Part shown: in pieces, positions 16,229 through 25,294 of the stretch
How positions within the stretch are numbered: position 1 is the stretch's first letter
Layout of the letters: each line of letters opens with the position of its first letter
Assembly: GCF_013408245.1 (NCBI RefSeq)
Contig: NZ_JACBYS010000007.1
Location: 1 to 64,000 of the forward strand
DNA length: 64,000 nt
Source: Duganella sp. 1224
GTDB lineage: Bacteria; Pseudomonadota; Gammaproteobacteria; Burkholderiales; Burkholderiaceae_D
Direction of reading: 5' to 3'
Position numbers and translations under genes: made by a program
The notes under the pieces: generated by a model
Seen by the model: only the letters and a program-made list of their open reading frames with translations
What the model was told of the DNA's origin: nothing
Databases searched by the model: none

Positions 16229-19165
16229 ATGCATTATCCGAAGGCACGACAAAAATTGATGAGCCTGGCAGTAGCCAGCGCCTGCGCGGCCGCCGCCGCG
16301 TCGGCCATGGCGCAGGAAGCCCCGGTCAAGGCGGCTGACGCGCAACCGGAAGTCCAGAGCGTGGTCGTGACCGGCCTGCGCCAGTCGCTGATTTCCTCGA
16401 TGAACCTGAAACGCAATTCCGACGGCGTGGTCGACGGCATCGTCGCCGAAGACATCGGCAAGTTCCCCGACACCAACCTGGCAGAGTCGCTGCAGCGCAT
16501 CTCCGGCGTCTCGATCGACCGCTCGATCGGCGAAGGCTCGAAGATCACCGTGCGCGGCGTCGGCCCCGACTTCAACCTGGTGCTGCTGAACGGCCGCCAG
16601 ATGCCGACCTCCAACCTGGGCGACCTCAACGGCCGCGCCTTCGACTTCGCCAACCTGGCGTCGGAAGCCATCTCGCAGATCCAGGTCTACAAGACCAGCC
16701 GCGCGGAAAACGCCACCGGCGGCATCGGCGCCACCGTCAACGTCATGACCGCCAAGCCGTTCGACCGGCCCGGCATGCATGCCAGCATTGGCGCCAAGGC
16801 GGTGTACGACACCTCCAACGACAACCTGCCGGCCGACGTCCAGGCCAACCGCTCGCTGACGCCGGAAGTGTCGGGCATTTACTCCAACACCTTCGCCAAC
16901 AACACCTTTGGCGTGGCGCTGACCGGCAGCTACCAGGAACGCAACCTCGGCTACAACACCGCCGCCGTCTCCAACGGCTGGAAAGGTCCGTACGCCGGCA
17001 ACGCTGGCCCGCTGAGCAACCCGGGCAACCAGACCACCAACGGCCCCGGCCCGACCGACCTGTACTCGCTGCCGCAAAACCTCAACTACAACTTCAACGG
17101 CGTCAAGCGCCAGCGCACCAACGCCCAGCTGACGCTGCAATACAAGCCGGTCGACACGCTGGTCACCACGCTCGACTACACCTACTCGGAAAACAAGATC
17201 CAGACCAAGCGCAACGACATCTCGGCCTGGTTCAACTTCGGCCCGTCGGCCAGCTCGTGGACCAAGGGTTCGCCGTCCAGCCCGCTGAGCTGGACCGAAT
17301 TCGTCACCGGCAGCGACATCGCCATGGGCGCCGCCGACTTCGCCACCAAGACGCAGAACAAGTCGCTCGGCTTCAACGCGCTGTGGAAGCCGACCAACAC
17401 CCTGCGCTTCGAGCTGGACACGCACCACTCCACCGCCGAATCCGGCGCCGACAGCCCGTTCGGCTCCAGCAACACGCTGGGCACCGCCAGCTTCAGCCGT
17501 GGCACCACCACGGTCGACTTCAGCAAGGACTTCCCGGTGCTGAGCATCCAGGGCGCCGACTTCGTCAACAAGGGCCAGCAGGTCACCGGCTCGGTGTTCA
17601 CCAACGCCTACATGAAGGGCGAGGTCGACCAGACCCAGGTCAAGGGCGCGTGGAAGGTGCTGGAGGCCTCCGAGCTGAAGTTCGGCGCCAGCTACAACCA
17701 GGTCAAGAACCGCTCGGCCTTCTCCAACCAGCAGCGCGACACCTGGGGCGGCGCCACCAGCCCGGCCGACTACCCGAGCAGCGTGTGGCACCCGAACTCG
17801 GTTGGCCAGTACTTCGACAAGATCGACGGCAGCGCCAACCCGAACCTGTTCAACCAGTTCTACACCTTTAACTTCGCCCAGGTGCGCCAGATCGCCGCCA
17901 CCGCCTCCGGCCTGCCGGCGCTGTACCTGCCGAAGACCACCTTCGACAACGACGCCCGCACCTCGGAAAAAACCAAGGCTGCCTTCGTCCAGTTCAACAC
18001 CGACTGGGACACCAAATTCCCGATCCGCACCGCCGTCGGCCTGCGCTACGAGAAGACCGACGTGGTGTCGACCGCGCTGGTGCCGGCCGCCACCGCCATC
18101 AGTTGGGTGTCGCAGAACGAGCTGCCGATCAGCTTTGGCGCGCCGACCTTCACCACGCTGGGCGGCTCCTACCACCACCTGCTGCCGAGCTTTGACTCCG
18201 ACATCGAGCTGACGCCGGACCAGAAGGTGCGCTTCAGCCTGGGCGAAACCATCGGCCGGCCGCGCTACGACCAGATCCAGGGCGGCCAGACGCTGGACCG
18301 CCTGGTGCGCACCGACGGCGGCACCGGCTCGCAGGGCAATCCGGCGCTGAAGCCGGTCAAGTCCAAGAACCTGGACCTGTCGTACGAGTGGTACTACGGC
18401 AAGCAGAACTTCTTCTCGGTCGGCTACTTCCGCAAGAACCTGGAGAACTACGCCGGCCAGTCGCAGATCATCGCCACCCCGTTCAACCTGCACACGCCGG
18501 TCGGCGGCGCGCTGTGGAACGAGGCGCTGTCGGCCGGCAAGTGCCTGGTGTCGGACACCACCTGCATCCGCAACTACATCTTCACCAACCACCCGACCGC
18601 GCCGGGCGTGACGCCGCCGGGCGTCAATGGCGACGTCAACGGCACCATCGTCGGCCAGCCGAGCGACCCGATCGCCAACTTCCGCATCACCTCCTTCTCC
18701 AACCAGAAGAAGGCCAACCTGAGCGGCCTGGAGCTGAACCTGCAGCACATGTTCGGCGACAGCGGCTTCGGCGTGTCGACCAACTACACCTATGTGCACT
18801 CGGGCCTGCGCTACGACAACAACAAGGTGGGCGAGCAGTTCGCGCTGGTGGGCCTGTCGAACTCGTCGAACGTGGTCGGCATCTACGAGGACAAGAAGTT
18901 CAGCGCCCGCGTGGCCTACAACTGGCGCGGCGAGTTCCTGTCGTCGACCTTCGACGGCTCGGGGCCGAATCCGCAGTACGTGGAAGCCTACGGCCAGGTC
19001 GACGTCAGCCTCAACTACAACTACAACGACAAGCTGAGCTTCCAGCTGGAGGGCATCAACGTCGGCAACGCGATCCAGCGCGTGCATAGCCGTACCCAGC
19101 AGCAGGTGGAATCGGTGACGCAGGCCGGCCCCCGCTACATGATCGGCGCGCGCTACAAGTTCTAA
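16229..19165 (+). CDS. TonB-dependent receptor, Xanthomonas/Caulobacter carbohydrate type
   Basis: A 978-residue outer-membrane receptor. It has a signal peptide ending SAMA, then a plug domain with VQSVVVTGLRQSL, IVAEDIGKFPDTNLAESLQR and ISGVSIDR, which is the signature of the TonB-Xanth-Caul family. A 22-strand barrel follows and ends in the terminal aromatic MIGARYKF. Family members import oligosaccharides such as maltodextrins or chitin fragments. AGGAGA precedes the ATG at 16229. The LacI operator upstream, the divergent deacetylase and the halogenase/SapC/cupin genes downstream support a regulated glycan-uptake locus. Confidence 0.92.
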   Translation: MHYPKARQKLMSLAVASACAAAAASAMAQEAPVKAADAQPEVQSVVVTGLRQSLISSMNLKRNSDGVVDGIVAEDIGKFPDTNLAESLQRISGVSIDRSIGEGSKITVRGVGPDFNLVLLNGRQMPTSNLGDLNGRAFDFANLASEAISQIQVYKTSRAENATGGIGATVNVMTAKPFDRPGMHASIGAKAVYDTSNDNLPADVQANRSLTPEVSGIYSNTFANNTFGVALTGSYQERNLGYNTAAVSNGWKGPYAGNAGPLSNPGNQTTNGPGPTDLYSLPQNLNYNFNGVKRQRTNAQLTLQYKPVDTLVTTLDYTYSENKIQTKRNDISAWFNFGPSASSWTKGSPSSPLSWTEFVTGSDIAMGAADFATKTQNKSLGFNALWKPTNTLRFELDTHHSTAESGADSPFGSSNTLGTASFSRGTTTVDFSKDFPVLSIQGADFVNKGQQVTGSVFTNAYMKGEVDQTQVKGAWKVLEASELKFGASYNQVKNRSAFSNQQRDTWGGATSPADYPSSVWHPNSVGQYFDKIDGSANPNLFNQFYTFNFAQVRQIAATASGLPALYLPKTTFDNDARTSEKTKAAFVQFNTDWDTKFPIRTAVGLRYEKTDVVSTALVPAATAISWVSQNELPISFGAPTFTTLGGSYHHLLPSFDSDIELTPDQKVRFSLGETIGRPRYDQIQGGQTLDRLVRTDGGTGSQGNPALKPVKSKNLDLSYEWYYGKQNFFSVGYFRKNLENYAGQSQIIATPFNLHTPVGGALWNEALSAGKCLVSDTTCIRNYIFTNHPTAPGVTPPGVNGDVNGTIVGQPSDPIANFRITSFSNQKKANLSGLELNLQHMFGDSGFGVSTNYTYVHSGLRYDNNKVGEQFALVGLSNSSNVVGIYEDKKFSARVAYNWRGEFLSSTFDGSGPNPQYVEAYGQVDVSLNYNYNDKLSFQLEGINVGNAIQRVHSRTQQQVESVTQAGPRYMIGARYKF

Positions 19166-19201
19166 GCGACCTGTTGTAACCACACCACGAAAGAAAAACC
19201 C

Positions 19202-19281
19202 CGTCATTCCCGCGAAAGCGGGAATCCATGGAACGTGTAGCGTCACGCTCACCATGGATTCCCGCCGGCGCGGGAATGACG
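19202..19281. repeat. REP-type double palindrome
   Basis: Two facing copies of CGTCATTCCCGCG-loop-CGGGAATCCATGG make a long imperfect palindrome of about 80 bases between the receptor and the first halogenase gene. Each half is itself a hairpin (CCCGC-GAAA-GCGGG; CCCGC-CGGC-GCGGG). The pattern matches the extragenic REP/BIME class. It may stabilise the receptor mRNA or attenuate read-through into the downstream genes. Confidence 0.75.
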
Positions 19282-19330
19282 TTTTTACTTTTTTCGGTTA
19301 AACTTTATGCAACTCACTGAAAGGCAAGCC

Positions 19331-20860
19331 ATGCTGCAACGCATCGTGATCGTCGGCGGTGGTTCGGCCGGCTGGCTGACGGCCGGGCTGATCGCGGCGG
19401 AACACCGCGCCACCGACGGCCTCCGCATCACCCTGATCGAATCGCCGGACGTGCCGCCGATCGGCGTCGGCGAGGGCACCTGGCCCAGCATGCGCGACAC
19501 GCTGCGCCGCATCGGCGTGGCCGAATCCGATTTCTTCCGCGAGTGCGACGCCGCCTTCAAGCAGGGCTCGCGCTTCAACCGCTGGACCACCGGCGACGAC
19601 CACGACCTATACTTCCACCCGTTCTCGCTGCCGCAGGGCTACGGCGAGGTCAACCTGCCGGAGCACTGGCTGGCGCGCCATCCGCACATCCCGTTTGCCG
19701 ACCTGGTCAGCTACCAGCCGCACCTGTGCGCACACGGCCGCGCGCCCAAGCAGGTGACGACGCCGGAATACGCCGCCGTCGCCAACTACGGCTACCACCT
19801 GGACGCCGGCAAGTTCGGCGTCTTCCTGCGCAAGCACTGCCTGGAAAAGCTCGGCGTGCAGTACGTGCCGGACCACGTCACCGCCGTCAACGCCGCAGAG
19901 AATGGCGATATCGCCTCGGTGCAGACCGCCGGGCACGGCGCCATCGAGGGCGACCTGTTCATCGACTGCACCGGCATGCAGGCGCTGCTGCTGGGCCGGC
20001 ACTACGGCATCCCGCTGATCAGCCAGAAGCACGTGCTGTACAACGACTCCGCGCTGGCGGTGCAAATCCCCTACGCGACCGACGACGCCCCGATCGCCTC
20101 GCAGACCTCGTCCACCGCGCAAACCGCCGGCTGGATCTGGGACATCGGCCTGCCGACCCGGCGCGGCGTCGGCCACGTCTACGCCAGCGGCTACATCAGC
20201 GACGACCAGGCCGAGGCCGAACTGCGCGCCTACATCGCCCAGACCGGCGGCCCGGCCGACATCCCGCCGCCGCGCAAGCTCAGCTTCAACCCCGGCTACC
20301 GCGAGCAGTTCTGGCACCGCAACTGCGTGGCCATCGGCCTGTCGGCCGGCTTCATCGAGCCGCTGGAGGCGTCGGCGCTGGCCATCGTCGAAATGTCGGC
20401 CGCCATGGTCAGCGACGACCTGCCGGCCACGCGCGCGGCGATGGACATCGTCGCCCGGCGCTTCAACGAGGCCTTCCGCTACCGCTGGGAACGGGTGATC
20501 GACTTCCTAAAGCTGCACTACGTGCTGAGCCAGCGGCGCGACAGCGCCTACTGGCGCGACAACACCGCGCAGGTGCCGGAACGGCTGGCCGAGCTGCTGA
20601 CCTTGTGGCGCCACCGGGCGCCGTCGCGCAGCGATTTCAACCGCATCGAGGAAGTGTTCCCGGCCGCCAGCTACCAGTACATCCTGTACGGCATGGGCTT
20701 CCGCAGCGACTTCAGCCGGGCGCCCAAACCACAGGAAGCGGCGCAATCTGACGCCTATTTCCAGGAAGCTGCTACATTAACGAAAAAAATGCTGCACGGG
20801 CTGCCGGACAACCGGACCCTCATCAACCATATCAAGCGTCACGGCTTGCAAAAAATCTAG
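19331..20860 (+). CDS. FAD-dependent tryptophan-halogenase-like protein (first copy)
   Basis: A 509-residue flavoprotein of the tryptophan 7-halogenase family. The FAD motif IVGGGSAGW is at residues 7-15 and the catalytic lysine of PrnA-type enzymes corresponds to K77 (AAFKQGSRF). The FIEPLEAS segment near the active-site Glu is also present. The family motif WxWxIP is changed: W268-I-W-D-I-G. The start at 19331 (AAAGGC upstream) fits the family better than 19307. The natural substrate of halogenases in such TonB-receptor clusters is not tryptophan as far as known, and the cluster role is undefined. SapC follows 13 bases later, so the four downstream genes form one operon. Confidence 0.8.
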   Translation: MLQRIVIVGGGSAGWLTAGLIAAEHRATDGLRITLIESPDVPPIGVGEGTWPSMRDTLRRIGVAESDFFRECDAAFKQGSRFNRWTTGDDHDLYFHPFSLPQGYGEVNLPEHWLARHPHIPFADLVSYQPHLCAHGRAPKQVTTPEYAAVANYGYHLDAGKFGVFLRKHCLEKLGVQYVPDHVTAVNAAENGDIASVQTAGHGAIEGDLFIDCTGMQALLLGRHYGIPLISQKHVLYNDSALAVQIPYATDDAPIASQTSSTAQTAGWIWDIGLPTRRGVGHVYASGYISDDQAEAELRAYIAQTGGPADIPPPRKLSFNPGYREQFWHRNCVAIGLSAGFIEPLEASALAIVEMSAAMVSDDLPATRAAMDIVARRFNEAFRYRWERVIDFLKLHYVLSQRRDSAYWRDNTAQVPERLAELLTLWRHRAPSRSDFNRIEEVFPAASYQYILYGMGFRSDFSRAPKPQEAAQSDAYFQEAATLTKKMLHGLPDNRTLINHIKRHGLQKI

Positions 20861-20873
20861 AACGAGAGACACT

Positions 20874-21575
20874 ATGCCCAACCCGGTTTTACTCAACAAT
20901 ATCGAGCACAAAGACCTGCGCGTCATCACCCGCCGCGGCGCCGCCTGGGGCGACCAGCTGATGGCGGTGGCCACCTTCCCGGCCGAATTCCGCGACATCC
21001 AGGCCTGCTACCCGATCGTCTTCCACAAGACCACGGACGGCCTCGGCTTCGAGCCGCTGGCGCTGCTCGGCTTCCAGGATGGCGAAAACCTGTTCCTGCA
21101 GGGCGAGCGCTGGGATGCGCCCTACGTGCCGATGATGGTCGAGCGCCAGCCCTTCCTGATCGGCGTCAACGGCAACGAGCTGATGGTCAACGTCGACCTC
21201 GACCACCCGCGCGTCAGCCGCACCGAGGGCGAGGAAGTGTTCAAGCCGCACGGCGGCACCACCGAGTTCCTCGACCGCACCAATTCGCTGCTGTTCGCCA
21301 TCCACCAGGGCATGCAGGGCCTGCCCGGCCTGCTGCAGGCGCTGCTGGACAACGAACTGCTGGAAAGCTTTACGCTCGACGTCGAACTGAACGACGGCTC
21401 GCAGAACCGCCTGCTGGGCTTCTACACCATCAACGAAGACCGCCTGCAGGCGCTTAGCGGCGAGGCCATCGCCAGGCTGCACCAGGCCGGCCACCTGCAA
21501 TCGATCTACATGGTGATCGCCTCGCTGTCCAATTTCCGCATGCTGATCGACCGCAAGAATGCCCGCCTCGCCTGA
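20874..21575 (+). CDS. SapC-family protein
   Basis: A 233-residue member of the SapC family (PF07277), named after a Campylobacter S-layer locus but widespread beside carbohydrate TonB receptors. Visible family segments are FRDIQACYPIVFHKTTDG, FEPLALLGFQDGENLFL, PFLIGVNGNELMVNVDLDHP and RLLGFYTINEDRLQALS. No signal peptide or membrane helix is seen, so it should be cytosolic. Biochemical function is unknown. The 3' end overlaps the next gene by 17 bases, which implies translational coupling. Confidence 0.85.
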   Translation: MPNPVLLNNIEHKDLRVITRRGAAWGDQLMAVATFPAEFRDIQACYPIVFHKTTDGLGFEPLALLGFQDGENLFLQGERWDAPYVPMMVERQPFLIGVNGNELMVNVDLDHPRVSRTEGEEVFKPHGGTTEFLDRTNSLLFAIHQGMQGLPGLLQALLDNELLESFTLDVELNDGSQNRLLGFYTINEDRLQALSGEAIARLHQAGHLQSIYMVIASLSNFRMLIDRKNARLA

Positions 21576-22572
21576 ACCGCTGCGGGAGATCGCCGGCCTC
21601 GGCCCCACCGATCTCACCGACCAGATCCTGACCGCCACCGAGCCGCTGGTGCTGCGCGGGCTGGCGTCCGGCTGGCCGATGGTGCGGGCGGCGCTGGCCT
21701 CCGATCGCGCCGGCCTCGACTACCTGCGCCAGCACGACCAGGGCGTCACCGTCGGCGCCATGCTGGGCGGCGCCGACGCCGGTGGCCGTTTCTTCTATAA
21801 CGAGGCCATGGACGGCTTCAACTTCCAGCGCGTGCACGCGCGGCTGGACGGCGTGCTGGCGGAAATCGAAAACAAGCTGGCGCTCGATCCCGCGCCCACC
21901 ATCTACGTCGGCTCGACCACCGTCGACACCTGCCTGCCCGGCTTCCGCCAGCACAACGACCTCGACCTGGGCGGTCGCGACGCGCTGGCCAGCATCTGGA
22001 TCGGCAACCGCACCCGCATCGCCGCCCACTACGACCTGCCGGACAACGTGGCGGTGGTGGCGGCCGGACGGCGCCGCTTCACGCTGTTCCCGCCGGAGCA
22101 GCTGACCAACCTGTACGTCGGCCCGGTCGACTTCACGCCGGCCGGCCAGGCCATCAGCCTGGTGGACTTCCACCAGCCCGATTTCGGGCAGTACCCAAAG
22201 TTTGCCGAAGCGCTGCGCCACGCCCGCAGCGCCGAGCTGGAACCGGGCGACGCCATCTTCATTCCCAGCATGTGGTGGCACCACATCGAGGCGCTGTCGC
22301 CGTTCAACGTGCTGGTCAATTATTGGTGGCGCCAGTCGCCGGACTACATGGATACGCCGACCAACGCCCTGATGGCGGCCTTCCTCACCCTGCGCGACCT
22401 GCCGCCGGCGCAGCGCCAGGCCTGGCAAGAGATCTTCCGCCACTACGTATTCGAAGCCGACACAGAAACGGCTGCCCATATCCCACCACAGGCGCGCGGC
22501 GTGTTATCGCCGCTGAGCGCGGATGGCGCGCGCGCATTGCGCGCCCATCTGCTCAAAAAACTTAATCGCTAA
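21559..22572 (+). CDS. cupin-like (JmjC/Cupin_8) domain protein
   Basis: A 337-residue protein with a double-stranded beta-helix fold of the Cupin_8/JmjC group. The iron-binding motif is visible as RIAAHYDLPDNVAVVAAGRR (H-x-D) with the distal histidine in IPSMWWHHIEAL; RRRFTLFPP is the usual 2-oxoglutarate-site neighbourhood. Such proteins can be Fe(II)/2-oxoglutarate hydroxylases. It overlaps SapC at its start and is followed 10 bases later by the second halogenase gene. In this cluster it may modify the same substrate as the flavoproteins, which is inference. Confidence 0.8.
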   Translation: MPASPEPLREIAGLGPTDLTDQILTATEPLVLRGLASGWPMVRAALASDRAGLDYLRQHDQGVTVGAMLGGADAGGRFFYNEAMDGFNFQRVHARLDGVLAEIENKLALDPAPTIYVGSTTVDTCLPGFRQHNDLDLGGRDALASIWIGNRTRIAAHYDLPDNVAVVAAGRRRFTLFPPEQLTNLYVGPVDFTPAGQAISLVDFHQPDFGQYPKFAEALRHARSAELEPGDAIFIPSMWWHHIEALSPFNVLVNYWWRQSPDYMDTPTNALMAAFLTLRDLPPAQRQAWQEIFRHYVFEADTETAAHIPPQARGVLSPLSADGARALRAHLLKKLNR

Positions 22573-22582
22573 AGGAGACCAA

Positions 22583-24097
22583 ATGCGAGATCCAAACAAT
22601 CGCCAGCCCGTCCGCCGTGTCGTCATCTGCGGCGGCGGCACTGCCGGCTGGATGGCCGCCACCGGCATCGCCAAGGTGCTGGGCAAGCGCCTCGACATCA
22701 AGCTGATCGAGTCGGAGGAAATCGGCACGGTGGGCGTCGGCGAGGCCACCATTCCGACACTGACCAACTTCCACAACGTGCTGGAGATCAACGAGCAGGA
22801 ATTCATGGCCGAGACCCAGGCCACCTTCAAGCTCGGCATCAGTTTTGAAAGCTGGCGCAACCTCAAGGAAGATTACATCCACTCGTTCGGCACCACCGGC
22901 ATCGACCACTGGACCGCCGGCTTCCAGCACTTCTGGCACAAGGGCGTGGAACGCGGCCTGGCCGGCGACTACGGCGACTACTGCCTGGAGCTCAAGGCGT
23001 CGATGGAGAACCGCTTCGCCCACCTGCCCAACAACGGCATGAACTACGCCTACCACCTGGACGCCGGCCGCTACGCCAAGTTCCTGCGCCGCCTGAGCGA
23101 GCCGCGCGGGGTGCAGCGCATCGAGGGCAAGATCGTCCGCTACAACAAGCACGACAACGGCGACGTGCGCTCGGTGGTGCTGGCCTCGGGCCAGGAAATC
23201 GAAGGCGATTTCTTCATCGACTGCACCGGCTTCCGCGCGCTGCTGATCGGCGAGGCGATGGACGAACCGGTGGAGGAATGGTCGCAATGGCTGTTCTGCG
23301 ACCGCGCCATCGCCGTGCAGACCACCGCCATCGCCGACGCCGTGCCGTTGACGCGTTCCATGGCGCACCAGGCCGGCTGGCAGTGGCGCATTCCGCTGCA
23401 GCACCGGGTGGGCAACGGCATCGTCTATTCGAGCCGCTATCTGGATGACGACACCGCGCGCCGGCAACTGCTGGCCAATGTCGAAGGCAAAACGCTGATC
23501 GAGCCGCGCGTGATCAAATTCAAGCCTTGCCAGCGACGCCATACATGGAAAGGCAATGTGGTGGCGATCGGCCTGTCCAGCGGCTTCCTGGAGCCGATCG
23601 AATCGACCAGCATCCACCTGATCCAGCGCAGCGTGATCCGGCTGATGCAGATGTTCCCGTCCGACGGCATCCAGCAGGCCGACATCGACGAGTACAACGC
23701 CCAGTGCAACAGCGAGATCAACCACATCCGCGACTTCATCATCCTGCACTACCACGCCAACAACCGCACCGACTCGCAGTTCTGGATCGACGCGCGCGAG
23801 ATGCAGATTCCGGCCTCGCTGCAACACCGCATCGACCTGTTCCGCGAAACCGGCCGCGTGTTCCGCGTGCCGAACGAGCTGTTCGCGGAAAACTCGTGGA
23901 TACAGGTGATGATCGGCCAAGGCATCATGCCGAAATCGCACCACTCGACGGCCGACCTGATGGGCGACGAGGAACTGAAAGCCTTCCTCGGCAACATCAA
24001 GGGCCGCATCGACCGCACCGTGGTGCAGTTGCCGACCCACCAGGCCTACGTGCAGCGCTACTGCGGCCGCCCGGACGAGGGCGTCAAGGCCGCCTGA
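22583..24097 (+). CDS. FAD-dependent tryptophan-halogenase-like protein (second copy)
   Basis: A 504-residue flavin-dependent halogenase-family protein. It keeps the canonical features: FAD motif VVICGGGTAGW (13-23), lysine K83 in ATFKLGISF, and W266-Q-W268-R-I-P271. SGFLEPIEST matches the region of the catalytic Glu. AAAGGAG precedes the ATG at 22583. It is the last gene of the receptor-linked operon and differs clearly from the first copy (different motif and low overall similarity by eye), so the two are ancient paralogues rather than a recent duplication. Confidence 0.85.
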   Translation: MRDPNNRQPVRRVVICGGGTAGWMAATGIAKVLGKRLDIKLIESEEIGTVGVGEATIPTLTNFHNVLEINEQEFMAETQATFKLGISFESWRNLKEDYIHSFGTTGIDHWTAGFQHFWHKGVERGLAGDYGDYCLELKASMENRFAHLPNNGMNYAYHLDAGRYAKFLRRLSEPRGVQRIEGKIVRYNKHDNGDVRSVVLASGQEIEGDFFIDCTGFRALLIGEAMDEPVEEWSQWLFCDRAIAVQTTAIADAVPLTRSMAHQAGWQWRIPLQHRVGNGIVYSSRYLDDDTARRQLLANVEGKTLIEPRVIKFKPCQRRHTWKGNVVAIGLSSGFLEPIESTSIHLIQRSVIRLMQMFPSDGIQQADIDEYNAQCNSEINHIRDFIILHYHANNRTDSQFWIDAREMQIPASLQHRIDLFRETGRVFRVPNELFAENSWIQVMIGQGIMPKSHHSTADLMGDEELKAFLGNIKGRIDRTVVQLPTHQAYVQRYCGRPDEGVKAA

Positions 24098-24127
24098 GGC
24101 CTACCTCGATCGGAGCAGGCGCCGCTA

Positions 24128-24154
24128 CGGCGATCCGGGGAACCCGGATCGCCG
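24128..24154 (+). terminator. hairpin after halogenase operon
   Basis: CGGCGATCCGGG and CCCGGATCGCCG form a perfect 12-bp stem with loop GAA, 30 bases after the stop. The following bases are not T-rich, so it may act as an mRNA 3' stabiliser or a weak terminator. Confidence 0.5.
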
Positions 24155-24214
24155 CCGTTCGCTTACAGTAACGCAGGGCCGCATTGGCCTGTCGCCAACC
24201 GTGAGGCCCGAACC

Positions 24215-25291
24215 ATGACTGACCATTCCGCCCTGCCCAATCGCACCCGCCGTTTGACCCTGCTGGCCGCCGCCCTGCTGGCCAGCGGCCTGACCCAGGC
24301 GCAAACGCCCTACCGCAGCCCGCTGCCGTCCGAAGGCCGCATGACCGGCTTCGACGGCGCCACCACCTGGCTCAACTCCGCGCCGCTGACGCCGCAATCG
24401 CTGCGCGGCAAGGTGGTGCTGGTCGACTTCTGGACCTACTCCTGCATCAACTGCATCCGCACCGTGCCCTACGTGCGCGCCTGGGCGCAGAAATACCGCA
24501 ACGCCGGGCTGGTGGTGGTCGGCGTACACACGCCGGAATTCAAGTTCGAGGAAGACCTGGTCAACATCAACGCCGCCGTCGCCCGCTTCAAGATCGACTA
24601 CCCGATCGCGGTCGACAGCACGCAGCGCATCTGGCGCAACTGGGGCAACCAGTACTGGCCGGCGTTTTACCTGGTGGACGCCAACGGCATGATCCGCCAC
24701 CACCAGTTCGGCGAGGGCGACTACGACAAGATGGAGCGCGCCATCCAGTCGCTGCTGCAGGAAGCGCACCCCGGCGTGCCGCTGGATACCGCGCTGGTCA
24801 ACCCCACGCCCAACGACGAACAGATGGCGCCCGACCTCAACCGCCTGGGCTCGGAGGAAACCTACGTCGGCTACGGCAAGGCCACCAATATGCGCTCGAT
24901 GCCGCGCGTGCGCGAAGACCGCCCGCAGACTTACACCACGGAGCAGCTGCGCCTCAACGAATGGGGCCTGGCCGGCGCCTGGGTGGTGGGCGAGGACAGC
25001 GCCGTGTCGGCCGACGCCGGCGCCTCGGTGGCCTACCAGTTCAGCGCGCGCGACCTGCACCTGGTGATGGGCCCGGCCACCGCCGGCGCCAAAATCCGCA
25101 TCAAGGTCACGCTGGACGGCCAGCCGCCCGGCGCCGACCATGGCGCCGACATCGACGCCGGCGGCAACGGCATGATCGACGCCACCCGCCTGTACCAGCT
25201 GGTGCGCCAGGCCAGCGGCGTGCGCCAGCGCCGCTTCGAAGTGCGCTTCCCGGACCAGGGCGCGCGCGTGTTCGCCTTCACCTTCGGCTGA
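24215..25291 (+). CDS. exported thioredoxin-like protein, DipZ C-terminal type
   Basis: A 358-residue protein with a signal-like leader (TLLAAALLASGLTQAQ). A TlpA/thioredoxin domain follows, with active-site C77-I-N-C80 in FWTYSCINCIRTVPYVRAW. The C-terminal 120 residues (GLAGAWVVGEDSAVSADAGA to VRFPDQGARVFAFTFG) match the carbohydrate-binding-like domain of mycobacterial DipZ. In DipZ these two domains are fused to a CcdA-like membrane segment; here that segment is missing and no ccdA neighbour is present. It likely acts as a periplasmic thiol oxidoreductase; the electron donor is unknown. Confidence 0.8.
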   Translation: MTDHSALPNRTRRLTLLAAALLASGLTQAQTPYRSPLPSEGRMTGFDGATTWLNSAPLTPQSLRGKVVLVDFWTYSCINCIRTVPYVRAWAQKYRNAGLVVVGVHTPEFKFEEDLVNINAAVARFKIDYPIAVDSTQRIWRNWGNQYWPAFYLVDANGMIRHHQFGEGDYDKMERAIQSLLQEAHPGVPLDTALVNPTPNDEQMAPDLNRLGSEETYVGYGKATNMRSMPRVREDRPQTYTTEQLRLNEWGLAGAWVVGEDSAVSADAGASVAYQFSARDLHLVMGPATAGAKIRIKVTLDGQPPGADHGADIDAGGNGMIDATRLYQLVRQASGVRQRRFEVRFPDQGARVFAFTFG

Positions 25292-25294
25292 TCG

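Noticed and set aside
16124..19255. long minus-strand open frame opposite the TonB receptor
   Set aside because: It encodes a compositionally biased Val/Gly/Arg-rich product without domains. It is a by-product of high GC3 in the receptor gene, which has a clear family match.
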